A DNA stretch of 64,000 nucleotides, from the NCBI RefSeq assembly GCF_963259705.1, contig NC_081844.1, positions 17,345,715 to 17,409,714 of the forward strand. Direction: 5' to 3'. Positions 12,480 through 25,239 of this stretch are shown in pieces. Origin of the DNA: Myotis daubentonii. Lineage: Eukaryota > Chordata > Mammalia > Chiroptera > Vespertilionidae. The notes beneath the pieces are model-generated. The model saw only the letters and a list, made by a program, of their open reading frames with translations, did no database searches and was not told the DNA's origin. The translations under genes and the position numbers were made by a program. The stretch's first letter is position 1. The number at the start of each line of letters is the position of its first letter.

Positions 12480-12680
12480 CCCCGGGCTGCTTTCCCTTCA
12501 GACACGGTTCCATATTTACATTCCGTTTATGTTGCCTCTTGTTTATCTTGTTACCTAAGTACTTGGCACAAAAGTAATTATTCCGTTGCAAAAGCCGCAG
12601 CAGCCAGCAAAGTTAAAATCACACACAAAAATGACTTTGACTCGGGCGCAGGATTGTATAAATAACCCGCTCAATGGAGA
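12480..12680. promoter_or_regulatory. Possible conserved non-coding element
   Basis: A non-repetitive AT-rich block bounded by GC-rich DNA, with paired TAATTATT and TGTATAAATAACC motifs, ending at a G13 run (12682-12694). The idea rests only on base composition, lack of repeats and motif density. No cross-species comparison was possible. Confidence 0.2.
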
Positions 12681-13019
12681 CGGGGGGGGGGGGGCATTAG
12701 GCTCACCCCCATCGCCACTGTCAGGAGGCGTCTCCGAGGGGAGCATCTTGCCACTGAGCGGGAGGAAGGGATCATTTCTCAGCAAAGTGGCTTCACAGAT
12801 GCTCACAACGCCGGCGCCCTCCCTCAGATTTTATCACGCAGCATCGGGCCACCGCGTGCCGCATGCAGAGCAGACAGCAGGCAGCTCCCTGCCGGGCCCC
12901 ACCCACAGAACCGCTCTCCCTTTCGCACCGAGGCAAACAGTGGGGGCATTTGTCCACGGAGAAACAGATTCCACCTTTCTACCCAAAGAAGGCAGAGTGG
13001 GTTGGGAGGCTGCCCCTGG

Positions 13020-13021
<2 letters not shown>

Positions 13022-13064
<43 letters not shown>
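13022..13064. repeat. (AC)n microsatellite
   Basis: About 21 uninterrupted AC units. Likely polymorphic. Confidence 0.97.
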
Positions 13065-13068
<4 letters not shown>

Positions 13069-13890
13069 TGCCTCCCCCTCCTCCTTGGCGCTTACTTACA
13101 AAGCTGTTTTACTTAGGTAGGTCCCATGTGAGGGCAAAACAGCAAGGACACTTTGTTTCTTTGAGGCTAGGAGAGAGGAACTGGAGTGCAATCAGCTGGG
13201 AGCTACGGGTAAGCAGTCTTCCTCTCCCACAGCCTCGGCCCCTCCCCAGAGAGCCAGCTTAAAGGGGAAACTGTCCCTCAGGGGTTCTTTGGAGGTTGTG
13301 CTGTGATCCACATCGCCCTCCTGCTCCTCCCTTTCCATGTAATTCGTGCATCGACACCCATCCCAGCACACGCCCCGGCTGCTTTCTCTGCCGTCTCTTC
13401 CTCTCTCCTGTCCCTGCCTTTCTTCTTATCTATTCCCTCATCTGCCTCCTTCAGCCTGTTCTTTCCTCCCCCTTTCTCCTTTCCCTCAATCTGCCTCCTG
13501 GCCCCTCTCTCTGTTGTCCACTCCTCTGAACAGCCCAGCTCTCCCTCCTGCTGCTGTCACAGGTGCTTGCCCACCTCCCCGCAATCACAGCAGGGTGGCT
13601 GATGAGCGTCTGTGTCTGGTGGACAGCAGAATCCAGGTGGTCCGGGCTGGTGGCTGTGAGAAGGTGTCGGTGATGCAGGGGACTGGGGGGCGGCGGGGAG
13701 GCAGCTGCAGGACACTACTGCCCAGTGCTGGCTTGGCCCGCGCTGCCCTCCCTTTTCTCATTAAGAGAAGGAAGCCTTGAGCAGGGGCTCCATAAGCATC
13801 ATTTGTCACTGTGATTGGGATGGGAGGGTGGGTGGCAGAGAGGGAGCCTGCTAGAGAAAGACTGCTCTGTCTTTATAGGAGATAGAGTTG

Positions 13891-14123
13891 CCCAGCAGGC
13901 GTGGCTCAGGGGTTGAATGTTGATCCATGAACCAGGAGGTCACGGTTTGATTTCCTGTCAGGGCACATACGCAGGTTTTGGTCTCGATTCCCAGCAGGGG
14001 GTGTGCAGGAGGCAGCTGATCGATGTTTCTCTCTCATCGATGTTCCTCTGTCTATCCCTCTCCCTTCCTTTCTCTCTAAAATCAATAAAAAATAGATAAA
14101 TAAAAACATTTTAAAACAAAGAA
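13891..14123 (+). mobile_element. VES SINE, plus strand
   Basis: Full VES: head CCCAGCAGGCGTGGCTCAGG, ggttgaatgttgatccatga, box-B-like GGTTTGATTTCC, CAGGGGGTGTGCAGGAGGCA, the ctctctcatcgatgtt motif, and an A-rich tail. The 9-bp target duplication ATAGAGTTG is at 13882-13890 and 14124-14132. Confidence 0.96.
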
Positions 14124-14132
14124 ATAGAGTTG

Positions 14133-14856
14133 AAGAGAGAAAGGGACAGAGAAGGAAGGAAAAGCATAGTCATCACCATGGCTTCTTTGCAGTCTCACTT
14201 TCCTTTGACGTGCTCAGAGGTTCTTCGCAGAAGAGCAAGTTGCTTGCCACAGCCCTGTCACCCCTGAAGATGCCACTCCTGGCAAGACTGGTCTTCTAGT
14301 CTCACCCATTCTCCACACCAGGGGCACACTCAGATGAGAAGGGGCGGTGGCCACCTTTATGTTCTGTCCATCATCCGTCATCCTCAGAACTGGCTCAAGC
14401 CATTGGAGCTAGACTCCCAGGAAGGTCCAGGCACCAGTTACCTGACTGGCCCATTACTCGGACCATCTCCGAGTCCTAAGCTCACCCCGTCCTTGTCCCA
14501 TAACTGCCCACTCCTCTCTCGCGCGGGGATGCTGCACAGCCCCCCTTTCTCTGTAACATCCCGTGGCTCCCCGGAGATCCTGGAGTCCCTCTGGCCAGGC
14601 TGGTTTCCCAAGGTGACCAGGCAAGAGCACAGAGTGAGTCGGTCTGGGGGCTGTGACCCAGTGACCTGTCACCTTAAGAAGCCCAGCCTCGCTGAGACAC
14701 TGCTCCCTTGGTAAAGAAGGGACAGTAAGTGGAACTTCCCTCCCTCCCCACCCCACCAGGTTTAATAGACACAGTGAACTCAGCAACTTTAGACTAAGTG
14801 CTTTCATGCGCAGAAAACAATAGCATGGGGGACACAAAGGCTGGGCTGGGGGAGCT

Positions 14857-14892
<36 letters not shown>

Positions 14893-16235
14893 CAGGGTCA
14901 GAGGGGCACCCAATCTTAAGAAAAGAACGAAGAGCAAATGAAAAAGGAAGAAAAAAATACAGAGGAATACACAGAGCCAAACCAAGACAAAACAACTTGA
15001 AAGTGAGGTGCCTAAAAGAATTCAAAGAGTGCAGTTTGATGTACAACCTATGTGGAACCCATGCAAAGAAAATGGACTGGGACGCAGGGGACCTGTGGAG
15101 CGGGTGGTGCCACTCTGCTGCCACGGGTGCCATCCTGCTGTCTGTTGCCCTGGAAATCATTATGGAGAACTTGGGTCAAATAAGTCTACAAATCTTCACT
15201 GCCCTTCCCCTCCCCACAAAGAGCAACTTTGCTATCAAGAACTTCCCTACCCAGAGAAGCAGCGTGAAGTTCCTTTGACTTTCTGCAAAGGAAGTGACAT
15301 TGAGTAAAATTCAATTCGGCTTACTCGCAAGTGTGAAAACAGTGTATTCATTTGGATACATTAAAATGGGTGAAACTTTGAGGGTGCTGTAATTCTTTCC
15401 ATGGTGGGGGAGAGTGATCACTATTATGTATACGATGCCTTTGGGGGAAACGGAAATCTCAACCAGCATCCTCACCTTTCCCACCCAGCTTCCGGCCCCC
15501 GGCCACCTTGCTCCCTGCTGGGCACCCTGCCTGGGACAGAAGAGTAGACCTTTTGGAAAAGGAGCAGAGAAAACCACAACGGCAACCGCCACCAAAGCGC
15601 ATGTCCAGTGAGGATGGACAAGGAAAGGAAAGCGCCAGCTTCCCATGACGAAATGTGTTTTCCAGAGCGGCTCCATGGAGCTCACGGTATTAAAGGCGTA
15701 AATCAACTACTCCGCTGTCTGGGTTCTACGTGGGCAGGTCTGCGTAAGAGGCAGAAAGGGCCAAGAGCTGATTTCCATTGAAGGGCTGCAAACCTCCCTC
15801 CCAGGCGGCTCCTGAGTGGCCCAATTTGTGGCCGCATTAGCGGAGTTAAAGGGGTCAGGGTGGCGAGACTTTTGCCTGGCGTGTTCCATACCTCAATGTT
15901 CTCCTTTCAAAGGTGAGGCAGCTCTTAGGAAAGGAGGAAGGGTCCTTTCAGGAGGTATAATCCATCCGGGTCTTGAAGGGGACCCCAATTGTGTTCAGGT
16001 TGCCCCTCTTCTTTTTCCAGCAAGTGTCCCCTGTCACCAGCTCCTCCTCCAGCCCTCACCCCCATGTCTGCTGCCCCCGGCTCCCTAGGGTACTAGCGAC
16101 CTCTGGCATTCTGGAGATCTCTATCTGTGCAGGATTTGATCAGTGAGTCCCACTTGGGAAGGCCACATCAGGAAAGACCGGAGGCTGATCTCCCTCTGCT
16201 GTGCCGAGGCCATAAAAAGCAGAGCAGGGGGAAGG
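14133..16235. other. Unique non-coding sequence with a (TG)n microsatellite
   Basis: Contains (TG)n at 14859-14889. The remaining sequence is GC-moderate with chance open frames only (14334-14714, 14859-15278). No gene recognised. Confidence 0.4.
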
Positions 16236-16237
16236 GG

Positions 16238-16720
16238 TTGGCACATAGCTAGAAAATAGAAGGCTGGAGTTCTAACCATCATTCTTATTATTTATGAGGA
16301 CCTGGTGCAATCACTTATGGGCCAGCTGGGGCCAGAATGGACACTGCCTGGGACAGTTTGGGCCTCACTTTCTTCATCTATATAATGGGTAGGCTGGACC
16401 CTCCATCATGGCTCAGGCCCTTTTCCAAGATTCTTAGAAGTGACATCCAGGCCTTTTCAGCCAGGTTGACATCTCCAAAGTAATGGAACTCCCAAGATGT
16501 TCACTAAGTCATACTCAAAAGAGGCACCAAAATAAGTGCAATTGATGATCTTTCCTACTCCTCACGACACCCCAGGTCAGCCTGACTCCATGGCAGCGAC
16601 TGGCCTGTAGAGTCAAAAACATATGGACTTGAAGCTCTGTTCCTTACAAACCACGTGACCTTGGGCAAGGTGTCTGATTTGCCTCATTTACCTGAGTTGA
16701 AAAACATGGTTACGGTTTTT
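16238..16720 (+). repeat. Two MIR-like fragments
   Basis: 16238-16400 shows a MIR-like tail (tcactttcttcatctatata). 16600-16720 shows gtagagtcaaaaacatatgg, accacgtgaccttgggcaag and a degenerate 3' part. Confidence 0.5.
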
Positions 16721-17397
16721 GACCCCTAAATAATATGGTGAAATAGTGGAATAATAGACAGGGGAATATTGAGTTCTGTTAGTTTCCGCTTCTTCTGCTT
16801 GGCATAGCATTCCTTTTCCCAAGCAGGCTGTACAAATAAGTCAGCCAAGTGTGGGGGTGGCAGGGACCGCTGGCCCAGCTGTTCCCCAGGACTGGCGTTT
16901 CTCCAGCACCTTCCCCTGGGGGTGATGTCAGATGAGGCTGATGAGATGCTCTGGGTTTGCTTGGTGCCCCCGAAGCAGCCCGGGGTGCTGGGCACTGTGA
17001 ACTGGGGCCGTCACAGGGCAGCGAAGGAACTGGAACCTGGACTCTGGGAGAGGGGGGGTGGCACGCACCAAGAGGTAGGAATCAAGAGGAAGATAGTTAG
17101 ATGACCCCCCACCCAAATAAATACTATCAGCTTTGACTAATTTCTGCCAAGACTCAGGCCTGGTTCTCACATTGGGGGAGGGGGATGCAGATGGGGCTAC
17201 AGATCTTATCCAGAGGGACAGTGACCTTGGCAGTAATGATATCCAGTCTTAGAACCACCTGCCTTCACTCTTTCATTCACCATCACTTAACTAGGCTGCT
17301 CTCATAGAAGAGGAGGAGGCTGTAAAGAAAATGTCAGAGTTCTGCCTTTGAGGAGCTGACATTCTGGCAAGAGGAGACAGACTTAAAATGTGCACAG

Positions 17398-17499
17398 CAT
17401 TTCCCTGGCCTGTGTGGCTCAGTTGATTGGATCATAATCCCATACACCAGGAGGTCTTGGGGCACATACGGGAGGCAACCAATAGATGAATCTCTCTAA

Positions 17500-17542
<43 letters not shown>

Positions 17543-17571
17543 TCCTCCATCTCTAAAATCAATTTTAAAAA
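17398..17571 (+). mobile_element. Internally deleted VES SINE, plus strand
   Basis: VES head (CCTGGCCTGTGTGGCTCAGT) and tail ((CT)n at about 17500-17538, then CTCTAAAATCAATTTTAAAA) flank a body that jumps from 'ccaggaggtc' to 'ttggggcacatacggg'. The usual middle with the box-B-like GGTTCGATTCC motif is missing. A short target duplication, TGCACAG, lies at 17391-17397 and 17572-17578. Confidence 0.9.
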
Positions 17572-18011
17572 TGCACAGTCTCAGGGAGTGATACGAACTA
17601 TAAAAGCAAAGCAGACATGAGTGACAGGGAGTGCCTGGGCACAGAGGTCAAGGGTGAAGGGGGCTGTCCCTCTGCCTTTAGAGATGTTTGAAGACTATTA
17701 TCCAAGGGATGAGGGGGGTCACCTGGGAGCCCTGACCTCCTCATAGTAGCTGATGTACAGAACACAGGAATCAAGAACCCCCCTGGCTCTGTCCTGACCA
17801 CCCCAGGCAGAGAGTGGCAAGAGCTGTGAGCGCTGGAGGAAGGCTGGGGCAGCAGGTCTGTCCTGAGCCATTCGGGGCCACCTCTTCTTTCCTGCCAATG
17901 ATGAGGGATGGTGCTCCCAGCATCTGTCCTTTCTTTCATACTCATTTCATATCCATCTCTTTCCATATTCCAGGCATGATTGTAGGCACCGGGAATTCAG
18001 AGACGAGCCCT

Positions 18012-18833
18012 ACAATCCTGGCACTCTAGCACCCCCAGTTTAGAGGGAAAGGGACACAACTGGCAGAAGGGGAGACTGAGTCAACCTGAGGGAGCAGATG
18101 GGCACATGCTGCACAGAGGAGGGGCCCTAAGCCTGCTGTTCCCTGGGAAGGGGAGGGTGGAGAGAGGGCATTCCCAGAGGAGGGATGTTAGCAAAGGCAT
18201 TGGGCTGTGAGAGGTCTTTGAGGGGATAATGGGGCTTCACCTTGAAATGAGACTGAGGCCAGGCCGTTCACAGGCGTGTGCACCAGGCGTGTGTACCAGG
18301 CATTGGGGGTCTTATTCTGAGCACAGCAGGAGACCGGTTTGAAATGTGAGGGTCCATTTCCATTCCAAACTCCCACTCCTGGCAGCACTGGGATAGCCGA
18401 GCTGCACTTTGTCGGACCTGTTTTGTGGTGGCCTCTGCAGAGAGCCCAGCACTAAAGCCCACCCTGAGGTTGGGGGAGCAGTTCCAAGGTGGGCGAAGGG
18501 TGGGTTCTTTAGCCCAGGGCCCTGTGTTTCTGACGGACCCTTTCTAGCATCCATCTGGTGGCCTGGGGTCTTTATAGGGAAGCCCCTGGAGTCTATGAGA
18601 CGTGCCCCACAGTTTAATTACCCGCAGCACGAATGAGGAAGGACTCTGTAAACACTGGAATTTATAGGCCTCTGTAGCTACAGGTCACCTCTGAGGCAAC
18701 AACGGGTACCGTTCCTGTGGGCGAGTGCCTTCATTTCTTTGGTCCCACAAAATTTATGCTCCTCTGTACCTCCAGCCAGACAGGTTTACTCTCAAGTGTC
18801 TCTTGCTGTTGTAACTCATTTGCTTCTTTTTGA

Positions 18834-18884
<51 letters not shown>

Positions 18885-19900
18885 GGGAATGAGATTGAAT
18901 ATGGAAGGCAGTTCTCAGATCCATTTGCGATGAGTCCCTTTTATTCCAACCCAATGGTCTGAGACCCTCCTGCCCTCCTCCTGCCCCTGTGGCTGCAGTC
19001 ACAGAGCTGACCAAGGGGAATGAATGCACGCGGGCAGATTACAGGGGATGGGTCAAGTCTGCTCCCGTCCTGTCCTGTCCTGTTCTCAGTCTTTTTTCTT
19101 TGTTCCCGCACTTCCCCAGCAGGGACACCCTACTGCCTATTTTATTTTCAGCACCTGGATATAACTCTGTGCGATGTTCTTGAGACAAGAGACAAGCCTC
19201 TTTCCTGCTCTCCTCGCTGTCTCCTTTCCCGTGTCAGACTCTTCGCTGCCAGGGCCGCCTGGCTCTGTCCATCAGCCCAGCTCGATGTCTCCATTCATCG
19301 AGAGCAACAAAACCCATTTCAGCAGTTTCCTCCTTTTGTTCCCTGTTTTACGGCCGCTACTTGTCAGTTACGGAGTTCCCTTTCCCCTTCACTCACCAGA
19401 AAGGCTTCACATTAAAGGAGCATTTTAATGGTGCAAATAAGAAATAGAAATCCAGTTTACTTCTCTCCAAGCTTCTCTTAAGTCTCACAGCTGTTCTGGT
19501 CCAGCGTCTGCACGACCTGCCTGCTGTGCTCCCCACACAGCCCGCTCCCTCTGCGCAGTCTGGGAACCAGCAGGCTGGCACCAGTGGCAGACGAGGCGAG
19601 GCCAGGGAAGGTATGCAGACCGGACATCTACCTGCTGCTCTGCCTGCCTGGCCACCACCCCCACCAGCAGCCCCCAGGTCGCAGGGCAACACCAACACCT
19701 GCTCCCCAGCTATTACCCTCTTTGTCCCACAATCTCAGTGGAGGACACAGGCCACCTGCCACTCATTGCTCCTCCCAAAGGTGCTACATGATACACTTTG
19801 GTTAGTCAACGGCACCCGTTGCGGGGAGAGGTAGCTTGGCCTCTCTCTTGAAGATGCTTTGTCTTCTATCAGGTAAAAGCTGTACAAATCCACCACTTTA
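18012..19900. other. Unique non-coding sequence with a long (TG)n
   Basis: (TG)24 at 18836-18883. The block 18605-18720 (with taattacccgcagcacgaat) is repeat-free, but nothing identifies it. Open frames at 19020-19415 and 19526-19834 look random. Confidence 0.4.
18836..18883. repeat. (GT)24 microsatellite
   Basis: 48 bp of uninterrupted GT, the longest pure dinucleotide tract in the window. Confidence 0.97.
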
Positions 19901-19917
19901 CCCTTTTTGCTTTAGCT

Positions 19918-20134
19918 CAGTGATGGCAAACCTATGACATGCGAACTCATTTTTTTGGTCGATTTTTCTTTGTCAAGTGGCATTTAAATATATAAAATAA
20001 ATATCAAAAATATAAATATTTGTTTTACTATGGTTGAAAATATCAAAACATTTCTATATGTGACACGGCACCAGAGTTAAGTTAGGGTTTTTCAAAATGC
20101 TGACACGCCGAGCTCAAAAGGTTCGCCGTCATTG
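19918..20134 (+). mobile_element. Non-autonomous hAT MITE (third family)
   Basis: A 217-bp element with inverted termini CAGTGATGGCAAACCTATGA and, reversed, CAATGACGGCGAACCTTTTG. It is flanked by a perfect 8-bp target duplication, CTTTAGCT, at 19910-19917 and 20135-20142. The interior is AT-rich with no coding potential. Confidence 0.96.
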
Positions 20135-20142
20135 CTTTAGCT

Positions 20143-21297
20143 GAAAGGAAGCTTCTAGACACAGTTATAATGCTGCTCTCTACAGTAGCCACTAGGGTTA
20201 AGGTATATGCCCCTCCCCCTTTCTCTTTCTTGGAACAGCTTTGCTTTTCCTGGGTCTGGTGTAGCTTATTAGACAACTAGAGATGCACATCACCCCTCCA
20301 CTGGGAGACGGGCGGGCAGTGTCCGCTAATCTCACAGGTGCTGCCTCCAACGGCTACGCTTCACTCGATGTCTTATTTCCTGTTGTGTGACACCTCCAGG
20401 CCCAGATGGAGAGGATTTTCTAGGTGCTCCTCCGGCACTGTGGCCAGGAAACACCAATCCCCTGCCCAGCCTCTCTCAGCCCGGCTCCAGCTGAGATGGA
20501 CCGCTACTCACTGAGGAACTCGGTTGGACGGTGCATGTGAGGCCACAGAGCACCGTTCCTCAGCTGTGTCCTCACACAAAGGCCACTCACGGGCAGAGGG
20601 GAGACCGCCCTGCCCACGTGGGACAACACTGGAGAGACGCCCAGGAGCTCCAGCTGCAGAAGGCTGTCTGCACGAGCGAGGGCCTCGAGCCTCCCTGGAA
20701 GCTGCCATCCGGTCATGCAGTCGCTGCAGGAAAATCTGTCTGTGCTTTAAGAAGCCTTGACCAGAAAAACCACTTTGTTTTACTAAAAAGAGAGAGTTTT
20801 GACCATCCAGGGTTGTTGGCACTTGGTTCATTGGCTTTCCAGTTCCCATTCCAGGACTTAAAAAAATAAACCTAAAGTCATCGAATCATTAACTGTCAGA
20901 GCAAAAAGGTCCTCCCAGGAGGAGCAGTGGCTTTCCCTGGGCCACACAGAGCATGGAGCATGGGCGGGTGACTAGGGCATTACAGAGAGAGAGAGCCTGT
21001 GTTTTAGAGGCTGAGGGCAGGTGGCAAAACAATGCCAGGGAGGAAGAGAGGAAGGGACGGGGGAAGAGGGAGGGTAATAACGGAGGGAGGGAGAGAGGGT
21101 ACTGGGAGGTCCACCCCTGGCCAGCACCACCTCCCCAGCACATCCTCTGATGTTCTGGGTGGACAGTGTCTTAGCCACCAAACAGCATGCTGCCCAGCCA
21201 CCCAGATGCGTGCCTTCCCCAACCTACAGTCTGGGTTCAAGGACCCTCAACCAAACATACTCACCCCTGAAGCCCTGCACCAATCTGGGGTGCATGG

Positions 21298-21339
<42 letters not shown>

Positions 21340-22540
21340 GTGGGTGATGGCCCCTCAGCAGCAGTGCCAGCTAAGGATGGAGGAGGAGCTTGGGCCCCAC
21401 AGGACCCTTTGGAAGGGCAAGCAGAGTCTCAGTCTAACGCCTGGTAGGTCTGAGAGCTGGAGCTCATTCTGCTTACCTTGGCCTTGGCTTGGTGTCGCCA
21501 AAGTGGCTGGGCCAGGGCGCCTGCAGCACAAGTGCACGCACTACAGAGAGAGGAGTCATCCATCTGTGCCCACCCTCTCATCCAGGGGAGGGTTCAAGGG
21601 TTATGTTCCTAATTACTCCGAATGCACTCAGTTCATCTAGAAATGGTCATGAGCACTGTGTCTGTAGGAAACTCTTGGATGGAACACACTGGGGCTGCCT
21701 GACCAGCGGCACCAACATAGACCCGGGTGGTTTCTCCGACGCTTGCCCAGGCTCGGAGTGCCTCTCCCCTGCCCAGAAGCTGTCCGTGAGCAGTCCCTGT
21801 GGGACGCTGGCTCGGTGGGCCTCGGGTGCACGCCATGCCTCAGGACCATGGCCATGACCTCCAGTCTCAGGGCTTCTGGGCATTGGGCACGATGTGCATG
21901 TGGGCTGATTAGCACCCAGTGTGCTGTGTGCTTTGGCAAACGCTGAGCAGAGGGCATGAAACTGAGCCAGCCAATGTGTCCCTTGTTCTAATTAAGCCTC
22001 ATCCCTAGAGAAGCGGCCTGTTGCTGCACAAGGAGGCCTGGAGTCTTTGCGCCACGGTGAGTCTGAGGGAGGGCGTCTGTTAGTCGGGCTGCTTGTCCGT
22101 GTCAGGCAGCCAAATTGTTTTCCATCTGAGAGTTTATTTCAGACACAGTGTGGAGGGAGGGCTTGGCCTTCGCCTCCCAGCATTCCTGGCCCGTTCTGAC
22201 AAGCAACAGACCCTCCCTCCAGGAGCACAGGTGCCAGGTACAGCCACACTGACAGCTGTGCGGGCTGCCCTGGGGGCCTGACAGCACCATCTCTGCAGCG
22301 ATTCTCTCAGGCCTCGGGGCACAGCCTCATCCCCCAGGCAGCTCAGGACACAGGCGTCCCATCCCCTCCCCTTGTTGTCAAGCGCAGGGGGCTCCACCCG
22401 TGTGCAGAGCCAGTGCCAGTGCCCACATAACAGTGGAGCAGGGAGGGGCAGCAGTGAGGCTGGCAAACCCTTAGATACTGATGGGATAGTAAAGACGAGA
22501 CAGGACACTTGCCTGGCGCTTTGGCCCTAACTGAAGGCTT
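20143..22540. other. Unique GC-rich non-coding sequence with a (TG)n
   Basis: (TG)n at 21299-21335 and a GGGA-rich stretch at 21030-21105. Many antiparallel open frames of 60-120 codons are present, typical of GC-rich non-coding DNA. None has a recognisable product. Confidence 0.4.
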
Positions 22541-22552
22541 CCAAGTGCATTT

Positions 22553-22766
22553 CTTCTTAAATTCTCACCCGAGGACATGCTTATTGATTTGAGATAAAGG
22601 GGAAGGGAGAGAAAGAGAGAGAGAAACATCAATTGGCTACCTCTCATATGCGCCCTGACTGGAGATCGGACCTGATACCTAGGCATGTGCTCTCACTGAG
22701 AATTGAACCTGGCACCTTTTGGTGTACGGGATGATGTTCCAACCAACTGAGCCACCCAGCCAGGGC
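22553..22766 (-). mobile_element. VES SINE, minus strand
   Basis: On the minus strand it begins CCTGGCTGGGTGGCTCAGTT, contains GGTTCAATTCTCAG and a TC-rich tail region. A perfect 12-bp target duplication, CCAAGTGCATTT, is at 22541-22552 and 22767-22778. Confidence 0.96.
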
Positions 22767-22794
22767 CCAAGTGCATTTTTTTTTACTTGGCATG

Positions 22795-22925
22795 CAAACC
22801 AATGCTTTTGAGGCAGGCAGAGCTATACGACCCATTTTAGTGTTGAGAAAACTGAGGTTCCAGAAGGGAACCTGTTCAAAGTCGTGCAACATGGTGGGGA
22901 TGGAACCGATTGCTCACTGAGCCTT
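22795..22925 (-). repeat. MIR SINE fragment
   Basis: Antisense MIR: cccattttagtgttgagaaa, actgaggttccagaag, then ggatggaaccgattgctc. Confidence 0.6.
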
Positions 22926-23135
22926 GTCAAGTGAATGGAGTTTGTCTCTCCACTGGAAAGGCCATCAAAGCCATCGGTGGGGGAGAGCGGCTCGAAGAGT
23001 CCTAGCATTGCAGGGAGGTGGGGCTCCGTGGCTCAGCAATGCAATGAGCAGGTGCGCCTTCCACCTGGGGCCCCTCAGAGCCAGTCTCCACACAGAGCCA
23101 GGGCACTGCTCTTCCTGAGTGGAGAGCTTAGCAGT

Positions 23136-23180
23136 GGGCTGGGGCTGGGGCTGGGGCTGGGGCTGGGGCTAGGGCTGGGA
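23136..23180. repeat. (GGGGCT)n hexanucleotide repeat
   Basis: About six GGGGCT units, the last ones decayed (AGGGCT, GGGACGGGG). The G-runs could form G-quadruplexes on the plus strand. Confidence 0.9.
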
Positions 23181-23359
23181 CGGGGAGGGCAGCTGATGGA
23201 GGCAGTGCTTTTGCGTGAGAACTGTGTCAGTGTTCCTGCCTTCCCGCCAAAGTCTATGCCTAAGAACTGAGTTTTTCACTTTGATGAATCTGACCGTTCC
23301 CGGGTTTGGTTTGTTTTCATTTGGCCTTTGAGGTGTCAGAGTTTTAAAGCTGGAAGGAT

Positions 23360-23475
23360 TCTGGGAGAGCCTGTAACTCACTATCATCTGACAGGTGGAG
23401 AAACTGAGGCTTGAGACGACAGGGGCCTTGCCCTTTGAGACAACTGCTGAGTGGCAGAGCTGGAGCCCAGAGCCA
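23360..23475 (-). repeat. MIR SINE fragment
   Basis: Antisense MIR: ggtggagaaactgaggcttg, then gctgagtggcagagctggag. Confidence 0.65.
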
Positions 23476-25189
23476 CAGTCTCTGGAGGCACCTTTTCCCG
23501 GTGCCAGCTGCCAGGATTTGGGTGCCAGTGCTCTCTGGAGTGGTGCCCCTGAAGCCCAGATCCATGCCATCAGGACAGACTGGAAAGAGCTCCAGGAGTG
23601 AGGTCAGGGAGGGGCGCCTTCTGTTGTGGGAGCAGGGGCCTGCCAGGTATGAATCAGCCTAGAGTCTCCCTGACTTGGCAAGGGGAGAATTCTCACGGAG
23701 CAGGAGCTGGGCAGCCAGGAAGCAGGACCCTGCATCTCCCAAGGCGAGGCCAGGGATCTCACTTCGTGTGTCCTCCCTCCCCCACTGTGCCCAAGGCAGG
23801 GGGGGTTGCCCTGGCAAGTGGTCCCAACAGACTTCTATGTCTGTTCCCATTTAGTTCCCTGCCACAGCGGAGGAGGTCGGTGTTGTTGCCCCCTTTTCAG
23901 GGGAAGCACCAGGCTTGGACATGTGTGTGTTTGCCCACAGTGCACAGGTGTGCTCTTGCGAGTGTCACAGCGAGGCGTGGTCACGCTGCAGTGCTGCTCC
24001 CCTCAGAGTCCTTCCGTCAGACAGGTGGATGGAAACGAGTCCTCCGGGCTTCGGGCCCACCCTGTACCATCGCTGTACACCTGTGCTTCCTTTTTCCTCT
24101 CTCAAACACAGACCCAGAAGAGACTGATTCAGGACTGACTCATTTCACTTCCTGGAGGGCCTTTGCTTCCCGCAGGATAGTGCTAGTTTGACAGCCCCGG
24201 ACTGAACTTCTCAGTGACATGCTGGCATTCACCCTCAGGAATGGGTGTGACCACCACACCCTGCCTTCTCAGGAGGCTGCCCATAGCCAGCTCCCTCTCT
24301 GAAATCTGTCAGGGGCGCCGGTGCTCCTGGCCGGCTGCAGATGCCCAGCCAGCCCCCCGGGCCCACCTCTACACGTGTCATCTTGTGCAAGAAACAGAAA
24401 TATCCTGTCTGTGGCCAGACAGCTTCAGCATCTCCAAAGTGCCTTAATACTCTGAGACTTAGGGATGATTCACCCCATGATAATGGGTGAGGAAACTGCC
24501 GCTTAGTGGGGCCATGCGCCTTGAGGCCAGGTACATTGCTGGAAGCACACAGTGTGATGAGGCTGGGTGCAACCCTTCCGTCAGCCCCATGCAGCCCCCA
24601 CTGCACCACAGCCACCTCACCCGTCAGCACGGATCAGGAATGTCTTGGTATCAATTAATATATCAGGTTGGCCCGGTAGGTGCAGGGCTCTGAGTGGAAG
24701 ACAGACAGTTGGGGTTTTCTGGGAGCTGAGAGAAGAAAAAAGCAAAGCTGAGAGCGTTGCATGGGCCACTAGGGGTGCACTACAGGAAGCCCTGAGTAAC
24801 TGGGGGGCAGAAGCTGGGCAGGGTGTTGGTCTCATCAACCTGGGTGAGGTCTCTCCTCTAGGGCAGGTACGGGGATTTGCCCATATTTGTGCCAGCTGTG
24901 GCCCACATACAAGAGGTGTGGTTTCTCCTTCATTTTCGGTGCTTTACCCCTTTAAAAAAAGAACCACTTCTATTAGAGACTCTCAGAGAGACAGAGTGAC
25001 AGGCAGGGCTTGTCCACAAGAGAGCTGACATAACCATCCTCCCTTCTGTACTCAGGAACGTCTTTCAATTCTTTGTCTGGACACACACAGGCTCAACCCC
25101 GCACCACTCCCCAGCTGTGAAACTATACACCTGGATCACAGTTTGAGAATTATATGCGCTGAAGAAACTATAGATGAAAGATATCATAC

Positions 25190-25190
<1 letters not shown>
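23475..25190. other. Unique non-coding sequence
   Basis: Possible weak MIR at 24450-24545. The open frame 23598-24191 (197 codons) is proline/arginine-rich without domain features and overlaps frames in other phases. No gene recognised. Confidence 0.4.

Positions 25191-25223
<33 letters not shown>
25191..25223. repeat. (GAT)n microsatellite
   Basis: Eleven GAT units. Confidence 0.95.
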
Positions 25224-25239
25224 ACACCAGATCAGAAGG

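Noticed and set aside
13882..14132. tRNA gene (tRNA-like head with box B)
   Set aside because: It is a tRNA-derived VES SINE with target duplication and A-rich tail. No acceptor stem or complete cloverleaf is formed. The same applies to the other VES copies.
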